From contig NZ_CP121660.1 in NCBI RefSeq assembly GCF_029714365.1, positions 434,001 through 498,000 on the forward strand: a stretch of 64,000 nucleotides of DNA, written 5' to 3'. Made by a program: the position numbers and the translations under genes. Shown in pieces: positions 1 through 8,744 of this stretch. Source of the DNA: Sinorhizobium terangae (GTDB taxonomy: Bacteria; Pseudomonadota; Alphaproteobacteria; Rhizobiales; Rhizobiaceae). Within the stretch, counting starts at the first letter, position 1, and every line of letters begins with the position of its first letter. The notes beneath the pieces are model-generated. The model was given only the letters and a program-made list of their open reading frames with translations. It had not been told where the DNA came from and made no database searches.

Positions 1-2770
1 CCACGCCTCCAACCGTGACGGTCGCAGTCGTGGCGCCATTGAGGGTGACGGAGACCGACGCGCTCTTGTCGCGATAGCTTGCCGTGTCGACGCCCGCGCC
101 GCCATCGAGCGTGTCCACTCCGCCGCCACCTGTGAGCAGGTCCTTGTTGTCATTGCCGTCGAGCCGGTTAGCGAGATCGTCACCAGTCAGCGTGTCATTG
201 CCCTTACCACCAAACACGTTCTCGATGTTGCGGATGGTGTCTTCAGCGGTGTTCCCAACGAAAACAAAACTGTCGCTCGATCCGTTGAGGGTCACCCGGA
301 CTGCGGCGCTCTTCTCGCGATAGTCTGCGGTGTCGGCGCCCGCGCCACCGTCGATGAAATCAGATCCAAGCGCGCCCCGGAACAGATTGTTTGCGGCATC
401 GCCGACGAGCGTGTCGTTGCCGGATCCCGATAAAATATTCTCGATGCCTCTGACGGTGTCCTCGGCTATGCCGCCGACGAAGACGCTCGCATTGGCCGTG
501 CCGTTGAGACTGACGTTGATTGCATCGGTCTTCTCCAGGTAGTCGGCCGTATCCGCGCCGTCGCCGCCGTCCAGCACGTCCTTGCCCAGGCCGCCCTTCA
601 GGGTGTCGCCGCCATCATTGCCGAGCAGTGCATTGGCCTGGCTGTCACCGGTGAGTGTATCACCGGCGGAGCCACCGGAGATATTCTCGAAGTTCTGGAT
701 CGTGTCTTCGATCACGCCGTTGACCTTGACGGTCACGGCGTTGGCGCCGTCGAGCGTAACAGCTATGGACTTCGTCTTGTCCCTATAGTCGGCTGTGTCG
801 ATACCCGCTCCGCCGTCGAGACTATCGGTGCCCCCGCCACCGCGCAGCGTATTGCTGCCGGCGTCGCCCGTCAGGACGTCTGCGCCGGCACCCCCGAATA
901 CGTTCTCGATGTTGCGCACCGTGTCCTCGGCAACGCCGCCGACTGTTGCGATGGCGTTGGCCGTCCCCGCCAGCGCCAGGACCACCGCGGCGGTCTTGTC
1001 ACTGAAATCGATCGTATCGGAACCAATACCTCCGTCGATGACGTCGAGGCCACCTGCACCCTTGAGAAGGTCGCCGCCCGCGCCGCCATTGATGACGTTC
1101 GCTTGCGCGTCGCCGGTGATGACGTCTGAGACGGCGCCACCTGTTACATTCTCGATGTTGCGGATGGTGTCCTCTGCGATACCGCCGACGAGGACTGTTG
1201 AGTTGTTGGAGCCGTTGAGCGTGACCGCGATCTGCTTGGTCGACGCGGAATAATCCACGGTGTCGCTGCCGCCCGCCCCATCGAGTACGTTCGCAGAACC
1301 GTCGCCTGCGAGGACGTCGTTACCCGAGCCGCCGATGATGTTCTCAATGTTGCGAAGCGTATCCTCCGCAACGCCGCCGACGGACACCGTGACGGCGTTC
1401 GCGCCGGCCAAACTGACGACCACGGACGCCGTTTTGTCGCTATAATCGGCCGTATCGACGCCGGCACCACCATCCAATACGTCTGCACCGAGGCCGCCGC
1501 GGAAGGTGTTCGCGGCCGCATCGCCGGTGAGTTGATCGTTGCCCGATCCGCTGATGATGTTCTCGATGTTGCGGACCGTGTCCTCTGCCGTTCCGCCAAT
1601 AGTCGCGACGGCGTTGGTAGCACCGTTGAGTGAGATGACAACGGATTGAGTCTTGTCGCTGAAATCGGCGGTGTCGCTGCCGTCACCGCCATCCAACACG
1701 TCGGCACCGAGACCCCCGCGGAACGTGTTGGCGGCAGTATCGCCCGTGAGCGTGTCGCCCGCCGATCCGCCGACGATGCTTTCGATTTTCGCAATCGTGT
1801 CCTCGGCGACTCCGCCTACGGTTACAGTGGCCAGACCGCTGCCGTTCAACGTCACGGCGATGGCGGCTGTCTTGTCGCTGTAATCGGCGGTGTCGATGTC
1901 CTCGCCGCCGTCCAGGATATCGGCCCCGTCGCCGCCCCGCAGCCAATCATTGCCGCGCGCGCCCGAAAGCTTGTTGGCGCCGGCATCGCCCGTGAGCGTG
2001 TCGCCCGCCGATCCGCCGACGATGTTCTCGATGTTGCGGATCGTATCCTCCGCAACACCGCCAACAAAGACAGTGGAGTCATTGGCGCCGTCGAGCGTCA
2101 GGACGATCGCATCCGTCTTCTCCCGGAGATCAAAAGTGTCGACCCCGGCGCCGCCGTCGACCGTGTCGTTGCCGGCGCCGCCGAAGAGGGAATCGTCGCC
2201 ACCGCCGCCGTCAAGGGTGTCGTTTCCGGCCTCGCCGCGTAAGGTGTTGGCCTGACCATTGCCGGTCAGGATGTCATCGCCCGAGCCGCCATAAGCGTTC
2301 TCGAAGTTGCTGATGGTGTCCTCGGCGAGACCGTTGACGAACACCGTGGTAGGTGTCGCGCCCCCCAAGGTGACCACGACCGACGTCGTCTTGTCGGTAT
2401 AGTCGACCGTGTCGTTGCCGGCGCCGCCGTCAAGCACGTCGCTACCGCCCCCGCCTCTAAAAAGGTTGTTTTGCGCGTCGCCGGTGATGGTGTCGTCACC
2501 CGAGCCGCCATAGATGTTTTCTATCTTGCGTAGAATGTCCTCGGCAACACCGCCGACCGTCACTACCGCATCATTGATCCCGTTGAGCGTGACGGTGATC
2601 CCTGCCGTCTTCTCCCGATAGTCGGCCGTGTCGATGCCCGCGCCGCCGTCGATGACGTCCGCCCCTTCCAGTCCCTGAATGAGATCGTCACCGCCCGCGC
2701 CGATAATCGTGTCGTCTTGATCCGTGCCGATCAGGGTGTTGTTTCCGGATGTGCCGGTGATCGTTGCCAT
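1..2770 (-). CDS. RTX-type calcium-binding repeat protein (C-terminus beyond window)
   Basis: The minus-strand frame is open from the ATG at 2770 to the window edge (923 codons), so the C-terminus is missing. The protein starts MATITGTSGNNTLIGTDQDD and is built from glycine/aspartate nonapeptides of the GGxGxDxLxGG type, the Ca2+-binding beta-roll signature of RTX proteins. Between the beta-roll blocks are longer units with TADYREKTAGITVTLNG-like and VGGVAEDxIxxIENxxGG-like motifs, repeated about 11 times. There is no N-terminal signal peptide, as expected for type I secretion, whose signal is C-terminal. No HlyB/HlyD exporter gene is visible in the window. The likely role is a secreted or surface-associated adhesin, biofilm or exopolysaccharide-associated protein; no enzymatic domain is seen in the visible part. 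The gene lies downstream of the gtrA-like gene on the same strand with a 175-bp gap. Confidence 0.85.
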   Translation of the reverse strand, partial: MATITGTSGNNTLIGTDQDDTIIGAGGDDLIQGLEGADVIDGGAGIDTADYREKTAGITVTLNGINDAVVTVGGVAEDILRKIENIYGGSGDDTITGDAQNNLFRGGGGSDVLDGGAGNDTVDYTDKTTSVVVTLGGATPTTVFVNGLAEDTISNFENAYGGSGDDILTGNGQANTLRGEAGNDTLDGGGGDDSLFGGAGNDTVDGGAGVDTFDLREKTDAIVLTLDGANDSTVFVGGVAEDTIRNIENIVGGSAGDTLTGDAGANKLSGARGNDWLRGGDGADILDGGEDIDTADYSDKTAAIAVTLNGSGLATVTVGGVAEDTIAKIESIVGGSAGDTLTGDTAANTFRGGLGADVLDGGDGSDTADFSDKTQSVVISLNGATNAVATIGGTAEDTVRNIENIISGSGNDQLTGDAAANTFRGGLGADVLDGGAGVDTADYSDKTASVVVSLAGANAVTVSVGGVAEDTLRNIENIIGGSGNDVLAGDGSANVLDGAGGSDTVDYSASTKQIAVTLNGSNNSTVLVGGIAEDTIRNIENVTGGAVSDVITGDAQANVINGGAGGDLLKGAGGLDVIDGGIGSDTIDFSDKTAAVVLALAGTANAIATVGGVAEDTVRNIENVFGGAGADVLTGDAGSNTLRGGGGTDSLDGGAGIDTADYRDKTKSIAVTLDGANAVTVKVNGVIEDTIQNFENISGGSAGDTLTGDSQANALLGNDGGDTLKGGLGKDVLDGGDGADTADYLEKTDAINVSLNGTANASVFVGGIAEDTVRGIENILSGSGNDTLVGDAANNLFRGALGSDFIDGGAGADTADYREKSAAVRVTLNGSSDSFVFVGNTAEDTIRNIENVFGGKGNDTLTGDDLANRLDGNDNKDLLTGGGGVDTLDGGAGVDTASYRDKSASVSVTLNGATTATVTVGGV
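200..2545 (-). repeat. About 11 tandem coding repeats of 190-270 bp in the RTX gene
   Basis: The plus strand shows a recurring block around 'ttctcgatgttgcggatggt', near 221, 441, 690, 901, 1151, 1345, 1561, 1781, 2025, 2300 and 2515. The spacing varies from about 190 to 270 bp, so units differ by whole nonapeptides. On the coding strand this block encodes the EDxIRNIENVxGGSGDD segment of each unit. Confidence 0.85.
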
Positions 2771-2945
2771 GGAAAATCCTCCCGTTCGGAATCCCTTGAA
2801 AGCCGCAATGGGCGGGGGCAGGGGTTCGCTCTATTGCTCTAATTCTCTAATGCCTCAATGCTTCAGTGCGATGCGCTCGTGCACCGTTCATTTTCTTGCC
2901 GCGCATGTCATTGACGCAAAACCATCGCGCGTTTCGGCGTGTCCA

Positions 2946-3347
2946 TCAGGCCCGAAAGACCCACAGGAGTGCGACGAGATAGTTCCAGGCGAAGACCACA
3001 GGAACGCTCAGAATTTTAGCAAGAGGCGGTGGGATGAACGTCGCCAGCAGCGCGACCAAAAAGGTCGAGATCACGAGGCCGGTAAGCGTGCCGAGGACGA
3101 ACTTCAACGCCTGAATCTGACTGTGCCGTGCGCGGAAAGTCCACGACCGGTTGAGAACATAACTTACGAGAATGCCGCAGGAATAGGATAGGATGTTAGC
3201 GTGGCCTGGTGCGGCGCCGGCGGCAAATAGACCCGTGAAGAGACCGAAATCGATCGTCGTAGTGACCGCACCAACAGTGGCAAAGCGCAGCAACCTGTCG
3301 ATGCTTTCTTGCCGGCCGAAGGTGTAGCGGACGAGAAGATTGCGCAT
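2946..3347 (-). CDS. GtrA-family small membrane protein (polyprenyl-phosphate sugar flippase)
   Basis: A 133-residue protein starting MRNLLVRYTFG, with the four hydrophobic segments and the RFATVGAVTTTIDFGLF beginning typical of the GtrA/PF04138 family. These proteins are thought to flip polyprenyl-phosphate-linked sugars across the inner membrane for a periplasmic GT-C transferase. The ATG at 3347 overlaps the TGA of the upstream glycosyltransferase (ATGA), so I prefer it to a longer frame opening at 3551, which would run through that gene. GtrA next to a GtrB-type transferase is the classic O-antigen or polysaccharide side-chain modification pair. The GT-C protein encoded at 9309-10940 could be the third component. 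Confidence 0.85.
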   Translation of the reverse strand: MRNLLVRYTFGRQESIDRLLRFATVGAVTTTIDFGLFTGLFAAGAAPGHANILSYSCGILVSYVLNRSWTFRARHSQIQALKFVLGTLTGLVISTFLVALLATFIPPPLAKILSVPVVFAWNYLVALLWVFRA

Positions 3348-4336
3348 CAGGCTGACCCCACTCTCGACGGCGCATGCTCTGGCTGGCTGTGGAATTCGTC
3401 GTTCAAGCTCGCCTCGATTATCGGTGTCGGACGTCGCTTGGATTGCATGAATATCCGTCCGATATATTCGCCAATAATCCCAAGGAAGATCGCGTTCAGC
3501 GTGATGGAGAGCAGGATCAGGATCGTTGTCGTCGCAAAACCTGCAGGCCATTCCTGGCCGAAAACCAGTTTGCCGATGACGTAGCCGATGAGCAGCAGGA
3601 AGGTTGCTGTTCCCATGATCAGGCTGGTCATCGAGGCAATCCGCAGCGGCGTCAGCGAATGGTTGAGAATGCCGTCGACGGCCAGCGAGAACATGGCCCT
3701 GAACGGAAACTTGCTTTCACCCGCCACCCGCGCCTCGCGGTCATATTCGAAACCGATTTGGGAGAAGCCCATTGCGCTGATCAGCCCGCGCAAATAGGGC
3801 GACGTGTCGTCGACCCGGCGCAACTCATCCAGGATGCGCCTGTCGACCAGGCGGAATTCACCGACGTTCAGGGGGAGGTCGTCTTCGCTCAAGGCGTTGA
3901 TGCATCGGTAGAAAGCACGCCTCAGGAAGGCGGTGAACCAGTCATCCGTGAGCGAGCGGCGAATTCCGTAGACGACCTGATGTCCCTGCCGCCATAGCGC
4001 CGCCATCTGAGGTATGCGGTTCGGCGGATCCTGGAGATCGCAATCGATCTGAACGGCGCAATCGCCAGTCGCCGCCTTGTACGCAACGAGGAGCGAGCGC
4101 TGATATCCGACATTGCGGCTGAAACGGATGACGCGGACACGGCGATCCTCGCGCGCAATCTCCTGGAGGATCTGGAAGGTACGGTCCGATGAATGATTGT
4201 CAGTGAAGATAATCTCATAGCCGTAGCCGGGCATTTCGCCGAACGCATCCACGATGGCGGCATAGGCTCGCCGGACGTTCGCCTCCTCGTTGAACGCTGG
4301 TACAAGGACAGAAATCAACGGCTTCTTGTCGGCCAC
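3347..4336 (-). CDS. Family 2 glycosyltransferase, GtrB/ArnC/DPM1-like
   Basis: A 329-residue protein. The N-terminal GT-A domain begins KPLISVLVPAFNEEANV and has TDNHSSD near residues 46-51 and the metal/nucleotide motif DCDLQDPP at 98-105. Two C-terminal membrane segments (about residues 232-300) anchor it, as in enzymes that load sugars onto polyprenyl phosphate at the inner membrane. I place the start at GTG 4336: it overlaps the stop of the upstream epimerase by one base, has a GGGAG-like site just upstream, and puts the catalytic fold at the N-terminus. The ATG at 4468 would add 44 residues inside the preceding gene. It is probably translationally coupled to both neighbours, and with the gtrA-like gene it likely makes and flips one lipid-linked sugar. 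Confidence 0.85.
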   Translation of the reverse strand: MADKKPLISVLVPAFNEEANVRRAYAAIVDAFGEMPGYGYEIIFTDNHSSDRTFQILQEIAREDRRVRVIRFSRNVGYQRSLLVAYKAATGDCAVQIDCDLQDPPNRIPQMAALWRQGHQVVYGIRRSLTDDWFTAFLRRAFYRCINALSEDDLPLNVGEFRLVDRRILDELRRVDDTSPYLRGLISAMGFSQIGFEYDREARVAGESKFPFRAMFSLAVDGILNHSLTPLRIASMTSLIMGTATFLLLIGYVIGKLVFGQEWPAGFATTTILILLSITLNAIFLGIIGEYIGRIFMQSKRRPTPIIEASLNDEFHSQPEHAPSRVGSA

Positions 4337-5337
4337 TATGGAGCTCCCGTTCGTTCCCGGCGTGATGTGCCCGCCAATTGATTCTGCGGCTCCTGCAAGC
4401 GCAGGTGCTCGCGATACCAGGCGACGGTCCGCACGAGCCCCTCCGCCAGCGGAGTGGATGCGCTCCACCCGAGCAGGTTTCGGGCCAAGGCGGTGACGGC
4501 GCGGAAATCCGGAATGCCGGACGAACCGTCCGCCGGACCGTATTCAACGCGTGTCGGATCGGCGCCCGTTTCGGCAATGATCAGCCGGGCGACGTCGCGC
4601 ATCGTCGGAGCAAAACCGGTGCCGATATTGATGACCGTGCCGCCAGGCAGCTGCGCCGCTGCCACGCGGAGGAGCCCGCCCACAGCGTCGTCGATATAGA
4701 TCAGATCACGCCGATCCTCCGGATGTCGGACCATCGAGGTCTCTCCGGCCAGGCATCGGGTAACGAGCCATGGCAGGAGATAGGCGGTCGACTGCCAGGA
4801 GCCGTAGACCAGGGCGAGGCGGGCGGTGATGACCGGGAACGGAAGGCGACGCTGAAGAGCGCCGACCAAGTGTGTGGCAGCCACGAGTTCGGCGCCGTAG
4901 GCGTTGACCGGCATTTCGCGTGTCTCCTCCTGAAAGGGCGCCTGTGCGGAGCCATATTCGGCGAGCGAGCCGGTCCGGATCATCGCTCTTGGAGGACGGG
5001 GCGCGGCTGCGGCTGCGCTCAGCAAGCCGACCAGCACTTGCACCTGCTCTCGCATCGCATCCCTGGCGTCGGAGAAGTCGGGAGCTTCCGGCCGACGCGG
5101 ACGGGCCGCGAGGTGAAAGATGCACTCGGGCTCTGCGTCAGAAAGACAATGTTTGAGCGCTGTCTCTGATTGCAGGTCAAAATTGTGTCGGATGACACCG
5201 ACACGCAGGTCCTGGATCCGGCTGTCGTCGGAGCCGGGTCGGACGATGAGGTGAACCTGGTGGCCGGCCTCAAGGCAAGCCCTCGCAAGATGCGAGCCGA
5301 CGAAGCCTGCGCCACCGGTTATGAGAATACGCGCCAT
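4336..5337 (-). CDS. NAD-dependent epimerase/dehydratase-like SDR with altered YxxxK motif
   Basis: A 333-residue extended SDR. The Rossmann motif GGAGFVGSH is at residues 8-16, followed by FHLAARP and the sugar-binding region DLIYIDDAVGGLL. The substrate is probably a nucleotide sugar made by the rfbF/rfbG/dehydrase genes just upstream, for example as a CDP-4-keto-sugar reductase or epimerase. One feature is odd: the catalytic Tyr147 sits in YGAEL, so the family's Lys (normally YGASK) is Leu151. Either another residue substitutes, or the enzyme is weak or non-catalytic. The gene overlaps the downstream glycosyltransferase by one base. It lies 222 bp after the dehydrase gene with no evident terminator, so all six minus-strand genes from rfbF to gtrA may form one transcript. 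Confidence 0.8.
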   Translation of the reverse strand: MARILITGGAGFVGSHLARACLEAGHQVHLIVRPGSDDSRIQDLRVGVIRHNFDLQSETALKHCLSDAEPECIFHLAARPRRPEAPDFSDARDAMREQVQVLVGLLSAAAAAPRPPRAMIRTGSLAEYGSAQAPFQEETREMPVNAYGAELVAATHLVGALQRRLPFPVITARLALVYGSWQSTAYLLPWLVTRCLAGETSMVRHPEDRRDLIYIDDAVGGLLRVAAAQLPGGTVINIGTGFAPTMRDVARLIIAETGADPTRVEYGPADGSSGIPDFRAVTALARNLLGWSASTPLAEGLVRTVAWYREHLRLQEPQNQLAGTSRRERTGAP

Positions 5338-5559
5338 CGACTTGGACCAGCCTGCTTTGTTGCGCCTTGATCATGAGAGCGAAACCTGCGTGCCGCTCAG
5401 GAACTGCGAAGCATTACCGCCCTCCTTGAGCGCCTCACCCATGTTCCGGTGCCGCCGGGATCGCCATCGCGGAGTCGCCCCGAGCTAATGAACGGGGTTG
5501 TCTCCGATAGTTGAGAGGCGGGCGGAATCCTGTGCATATTCCTTGCTCACCTCGCTCCA

Positions 5560-6798
5560 TTAGATTCCAGTAGCACCCGCCTGCAGCGGTATTCGCACCT
5601 TCGGCTTCGCCGAGAAACTGTCGGCGAACTCGCAGAACGACGAATGGATATGGTCGAGTTGCTCTGACGTGAGACCGTGATGACAGGCGAGCAGTATCCC
5701 GCCGCGCATCACCGCGTCCGCGACAGGGTAGCCTTCCTGCGAGACCCGGCGGTTGACGCCTTGCATTGCCGGTTGGCGCAGGATGTTGCCGGTGAACACG
5801 GGGCGAGTCTGAATATCCCTGCGTTCGAGGAAGATCTGCATATCGCGCCTGGTAAACGGCGCGTCCGGCCGCACCGTAAGCGGGAAGGCAAGCCAGCCGG
5901 TACGGGATTCGGGCAATTGCCGCGGCAGGATGAACCAGTCCTCGTATTGTTTGAAGAAGGCCAACTGGGCGGCAAAGTTGCGCTCCCGGGCGGCAATGTT
6001 CTCTTCGAGCCTATCAAGCTGGACAAGCCCGAAGGCGGCACCCATCTCGGAGGGCTCCAAATTGAAGCCGAGCGCCTCGAACACGAATTTCGCGTCATAG
6101 GAGAAGCCGTCGATGTCGACGTTGAAACGATTTTCGACCGACTCGGAATCGACGAACAGTGACGAGGTGCGGCCCCAGGACCGCATCAATCTGGCGCGGC
6201 GCGCCAGCTCATCGTCATTGACGCAGAGCATGCCGCCGTTTCCGGCCGCCGTAATCACATGCGAGCCGTAGAAGCTGGTCGTGCTGATATCGGAGCGCTT
6301 GCCGGTGCTGGCGCCTTTGATGGTGGCGCCGAGCGTATCGCAACTGTCTTCGACGACGAATAGCCCATGCGCATCGGCAATCGCACGAATGCGATCCCAA
6401 TCCGGAAGATTGCCGATCAGTGACGGGATCATCACAGCCCGGGTTTTGGGCGAGATCATCCGTTCGATCGCGTCGACATCGATGTTGTAGGTCGCCTCCG
6501 CCGCATCGACGAATGCCGGTACGAGACCCGCCCTGACGATAGGTGCGACGGTTGTTGCGAAGGTCAGGGCGGGGGTGATGACTTCCGCGCCTTGCGGCAA
6601 CTGCAGCATCTCCACGGCCAGGTAATTGGCCGAAGATCCGGAATTGACCATGATGCCGTGCCGCTTGGCGAAGAGCGCCGCAACACGCTCCTCCATTCCT
6701 CTCACCGCGCGGCCCATCTGGGTCGACGTCCGCATGGCATCGACAACGGCTGCTATTTCCTTTTCTCCGTAAACGGCCTGCCCATAATTGACACGCAT
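5560..6798 (-). CDS. CDP-4-keto-6-deoxyhexose 3-dehydrase-like, His-type PLP/PMP enzyme (RfbH/ColD type)
   Basis: A 412-residue fold-type I (DegT/DnrJ/EryC1) protein. The position of the usual PLP lysine is His180 in SFYGSHVITAAGNGG. This His replacement is the hallmark of the 3-dehydrases E1 (RfbH/AscC/DdhC) and ColD, which remove the C3 hydroxyl of a 4-keto-6-deoxy sugar using PMP. E1 enzymes also carry a [2Fe-2S] cysteine motif right after RxWGR. Here that place reads RSWGRTSSLFVDSES and has no cysteine, so electron transfer as in E1/E3 is unlikely and ColD-like glutamate-dependent chemistry is a better guess. Its position directly after rfbF and rfbG indicates a CDP-linked 3,6-dideoxyhexose or a derivative. 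The gap to rfbG is 21 bp. Confidence 0.85.
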   Translation of the reverse strand: MRVNYGQAVYGEKEIAAVVDAMRTSTQMGRAVRGMEERVAALFAKRHGIMVNSGSSANYLAVEMLQLPQGAEVITPALTFATTVAPIVRAGLVPAFVDAAEATYNIDVDAIERMISPKTRAVMIPSLIGNLPDWDRIRAIADAHGLFVVEDSCDTLGATIKGASTGKRSDISTTSFYGSHVITAAGNGGMLCVNDDELARRARLMRSWGRTSSLFVDSESVENRFNVDIDGFSYDAKFVFEALGFNLEPSEMGAAFGLVQLDRLEENIAARERNFAAQLAFFKQYEDWFILPRQLPESRTGWLAFPLTVRPDAPFTRRDMQIFLERRDIQTRPVFTGNILRQPAMQGVNRRVSQEGYPVADAVMRGGILLACHHGLTSEQLDHIHSSFCEFADSFSAKPKVRIPLQAGATGI

Positions 6799-6819
6799 GT
6801 GATGCTCCCCATCTGCGGT

Positions 6820-7908
6820 TCAGGCCGCTCGGCCCCAGTCTGCTGCGTATCCGTCAAGTTGCTGTTGTGAGAACCGGCGCATGTCTGTCGGATCTTCCAT
6901 GTATCTGCGGTGCCAGGCGACGGTCATTGCGACGGCCTCGTCCAGCCGGAGCAAGGGCTTCCAGCCGAGCTCGACATGCGACTTCGTACTGTCGAGGCGC
7001 AGAACGACCGACTCGGCCGGTTCGTCGACCCGGCGTTCGGCGATATATTCGGGCGGTCGGCCGCCCCATTGAGAGACGACCAGTTCCGCGAGCTCACCGA
7101 CATTCACCGTTGCGTCCTTTTCGGGGCCGAAATTCCAGCCCCCCGCGAAGCGCGCGCCGGCATCGACGAGGCCGGCCGCCAACATCAGGTAGCCGCGAAG
7201 CGGCTCAAGAACATGCTGCCATGGTCTTACGTTTTTCGGGTTCCTGAGGCGCGCCGGTATTCCGGTTTCGGCAGCACGCACCAGGTCCGGAATCAACCGG
7301 TCGGCGCCCCAGTCGCCGCCTCCGATCACGTTGCCAGCCCGCACCGTGGCAAGTTGCGGACCCCCTGGATCGCTGAAGAAAGAGGAGCGATAGGCCGCGG
7401 CAACCAGTTCCGCGCATCCTTTCGACGAACTGTACGGGTCGCGACCACCCATGGGGTCGCTCTCTCGGTATCCCCACACCCATTCCCGGTTTTCGTAACA
7501 TTTGTCGCTCGTGACAACGACGATGCCACGCAACGACGGCATGCGGCGCGCCGCCTCGAGCACCACGGCCGTTCCGATGACGTTGGTCATATAGGTGTCG
7601 ACCGGCATCTCGTATGAGGTCCGCACCACGGCCTGCGCTGCCATGTGAATGACGAGGTCAAAGTCCTGCCCGCCAATGCTCTCCCCGAAGCCTGCCTCGC
7701 TGCGAATGTCGCCGACGCGCCCGTCGACGAGGCCCTCAAGGTCAACGGCGGAGCAGAACGAGGGGGCGACCGCCGGCAGGGCAATACCAACCACATGCGC
7801 GCCAAGACGGCGAAGCCAAAGCGAAAGCCATCCGCCCTTGAAACCGGTGTGGCCGGTGACCAGAACGCGGCGGCCGCGTAGAATCTGCGAGAGATCCGTC
7901 TCGTTCAC
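6820..7908 (-). CDS. rfbG: CDP-glucose 4,6-dehydratase
   Basis: A 362-residue extended SDR. It has the NAD-binding motif GHTGFKG at 19-25, characteristic of CDP-glucose 4,6-dehydratases, and the catalytic pair Tyr159/Lys163 in DPYSSSKG. It converts CDP-glucose to CDP-4-keto-6-deoxyglucose, the shared precursor of 3,6-dideoxyhexoses and 6-deoxy sugars. The gene lies 14 bp downstream of rfbF and 21 bp upstream of the dehydrase, so it is the second gene of this operon. Confidence 0.93.
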   Translation of the reverse strand: MNETDLSQILRGRRVLVTGHTGFKGGWLSLWLRRLGAHVVGIALPAVAPSFCSAVDLEGLVDGRVGDIRSEAGFGESIGGQDFDLVIHMAAQAVVRTSYEMPVDTYMTNVIGTAVVLEAARRMPSLRGIVVVTSDKCYENREWVWGYRESDPMGGRDPYSSSKGCAELVAAAYRSSFFSDPGGPQLATVRAGNVIGGGDWGADRLIPDLVRAAETGIPARLRNPKNVRPWQHVLEPLRGYLMLAAGLVDAGARFAGGWNFGPEKDATVNVGELAELVVSQWGGRPPEYIAERRVDEPAESVVLRLDSTKSHVELGWKPLLRLDEAVAMTVAWHRRYMEDPTDMRRFSQQQLDGYAADWGRAA

Positions 7909-7922
7909 GTTTCTCGCTCCGC

Positions 7923-8744
7923 CTAGAATCGTGCCAGCGGTAACTCAGCCGCGGCAGACTGAGATGTTGGCCTTGGGTCAAACTGCATCCACGGCGGATC
8001 GTCGGTTTCCGCAAGGCCGTTGAGATAATCACGGTCCCGCACCGTATCCATCGGATGCCAGAAGCCCTTGTGCTTGTAGGCAAAGAGTTCACCGTCCCGA
8101 GCGAGATTCGTCAGCGGCGCCATCTCCAACGGATCCGACGGCCCAGAGATGTAATCCAGTACGCCTGGTTCAAAGACGAAGAAGCCACCATTGATCCAGG
8201 TCTCGTGCTTGCGCACCTTTTCCGTGAACTCGACGACCTTGTCGCCCTCGATCTCCAGGTTGCCGAAGCGCGCCGGCGGCTGCACGGCGGTGACAGTGGC
8301 CAGGCGACCGTGCGAGCGGTGGAACTCGAGCAGCGCCTGGATATCGATGTTGCCGACCCCATCCGAATAGGTGGCCATGAAGGTCTCGCCGTCGAGCCAG
8401 TCACGCAGCCGAAGCAATCGGCCACCAGTCATCGTCGAAAGGCCGGTGTCGACCACCGACACGTTCCAGTCGAGGGGATGGACCGGGCGCAGCACCATGG
8501 AGCCGTTTCCAAGCGCGACCGTGAAATCCGCAGTCGACAAGTGGAAATTGTGGAAGAAGTTCTTGATGAACATGCATTTGTAGCCGCCGGCGACGACGAA
8601 GTCGTTGAAGCCCCAATGGCTGTATATGTCCATCACGTGAAGAATGATGGGCTTGCCGCCGACCTCCACCATGGGCTTCGGAATGCGTACGGTCTCCTCG
8701 GCGAGGCGGGATCCGAGACCTCCTGCGAAAAGCACGACCTTCAT
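7923..8744 (-). CDS. rfbF: Glucose-1-phosphate cytidylyltransferase
   Basis: A 273-residue nucleotidyltransferase beginning MKVVLFAGGLGSRLAEETVR, followed by IPKPMVEVGGKPI. This is the RfbF signature (LGxRLxEET...PKPM) rather than that of the dTDP- or UDP-glucose pyrophosphorylases. It makes CDP-glucose from CTP and glucose-1-phosphate. The start at 8744 has a strong GGAGG six bases upstream; an in-frame ATG 16 codons earlier lies before that site and is not preferred. It is the first gene of the minus-strand CDP-sugar operon and faces the long divergent intergenic region. Confidence 0.93.
   Translation of the reverse strand: MKVVLFAGGLGSRLAEETVRIPKPMVEVGGKPIILHVMDIYSHWGFNDFVVAGGYKCMFIKNFFHNFHLSTADFTVALGNGSMVLRPVHPLDWNVSVVDTGLSTMTGGRLLRLRDWLDGETFMATYSDGVGNIDIQALLEFHRSHGRLATVTAVQPPARFGNLEIEGDKVVEFTEKVRKHETWINGGFFVFEPGVLDYISGPSDPLEMAPLTNLARDGELFAYKHKGFWHPMDTVRDRDYLNGLAETDDPPWMQFDPRPTSQSAAAELPLARF

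Noticed and set aside
84..2255. Several plus-strand frames rich in Ser and Pro
   Set aside because: They are mirror frames of the RTX repeats and repeat with the same period; the minus-strand frame has the Ca2+-binding motifs.
1..2770. Possible CRISPR array, because of the regular repeats
   Set aside because: The repeats are 190-270 bp, imperfect, in frame and encode RTX units; there are no short identical repeats with unique spacers and no cas genes.
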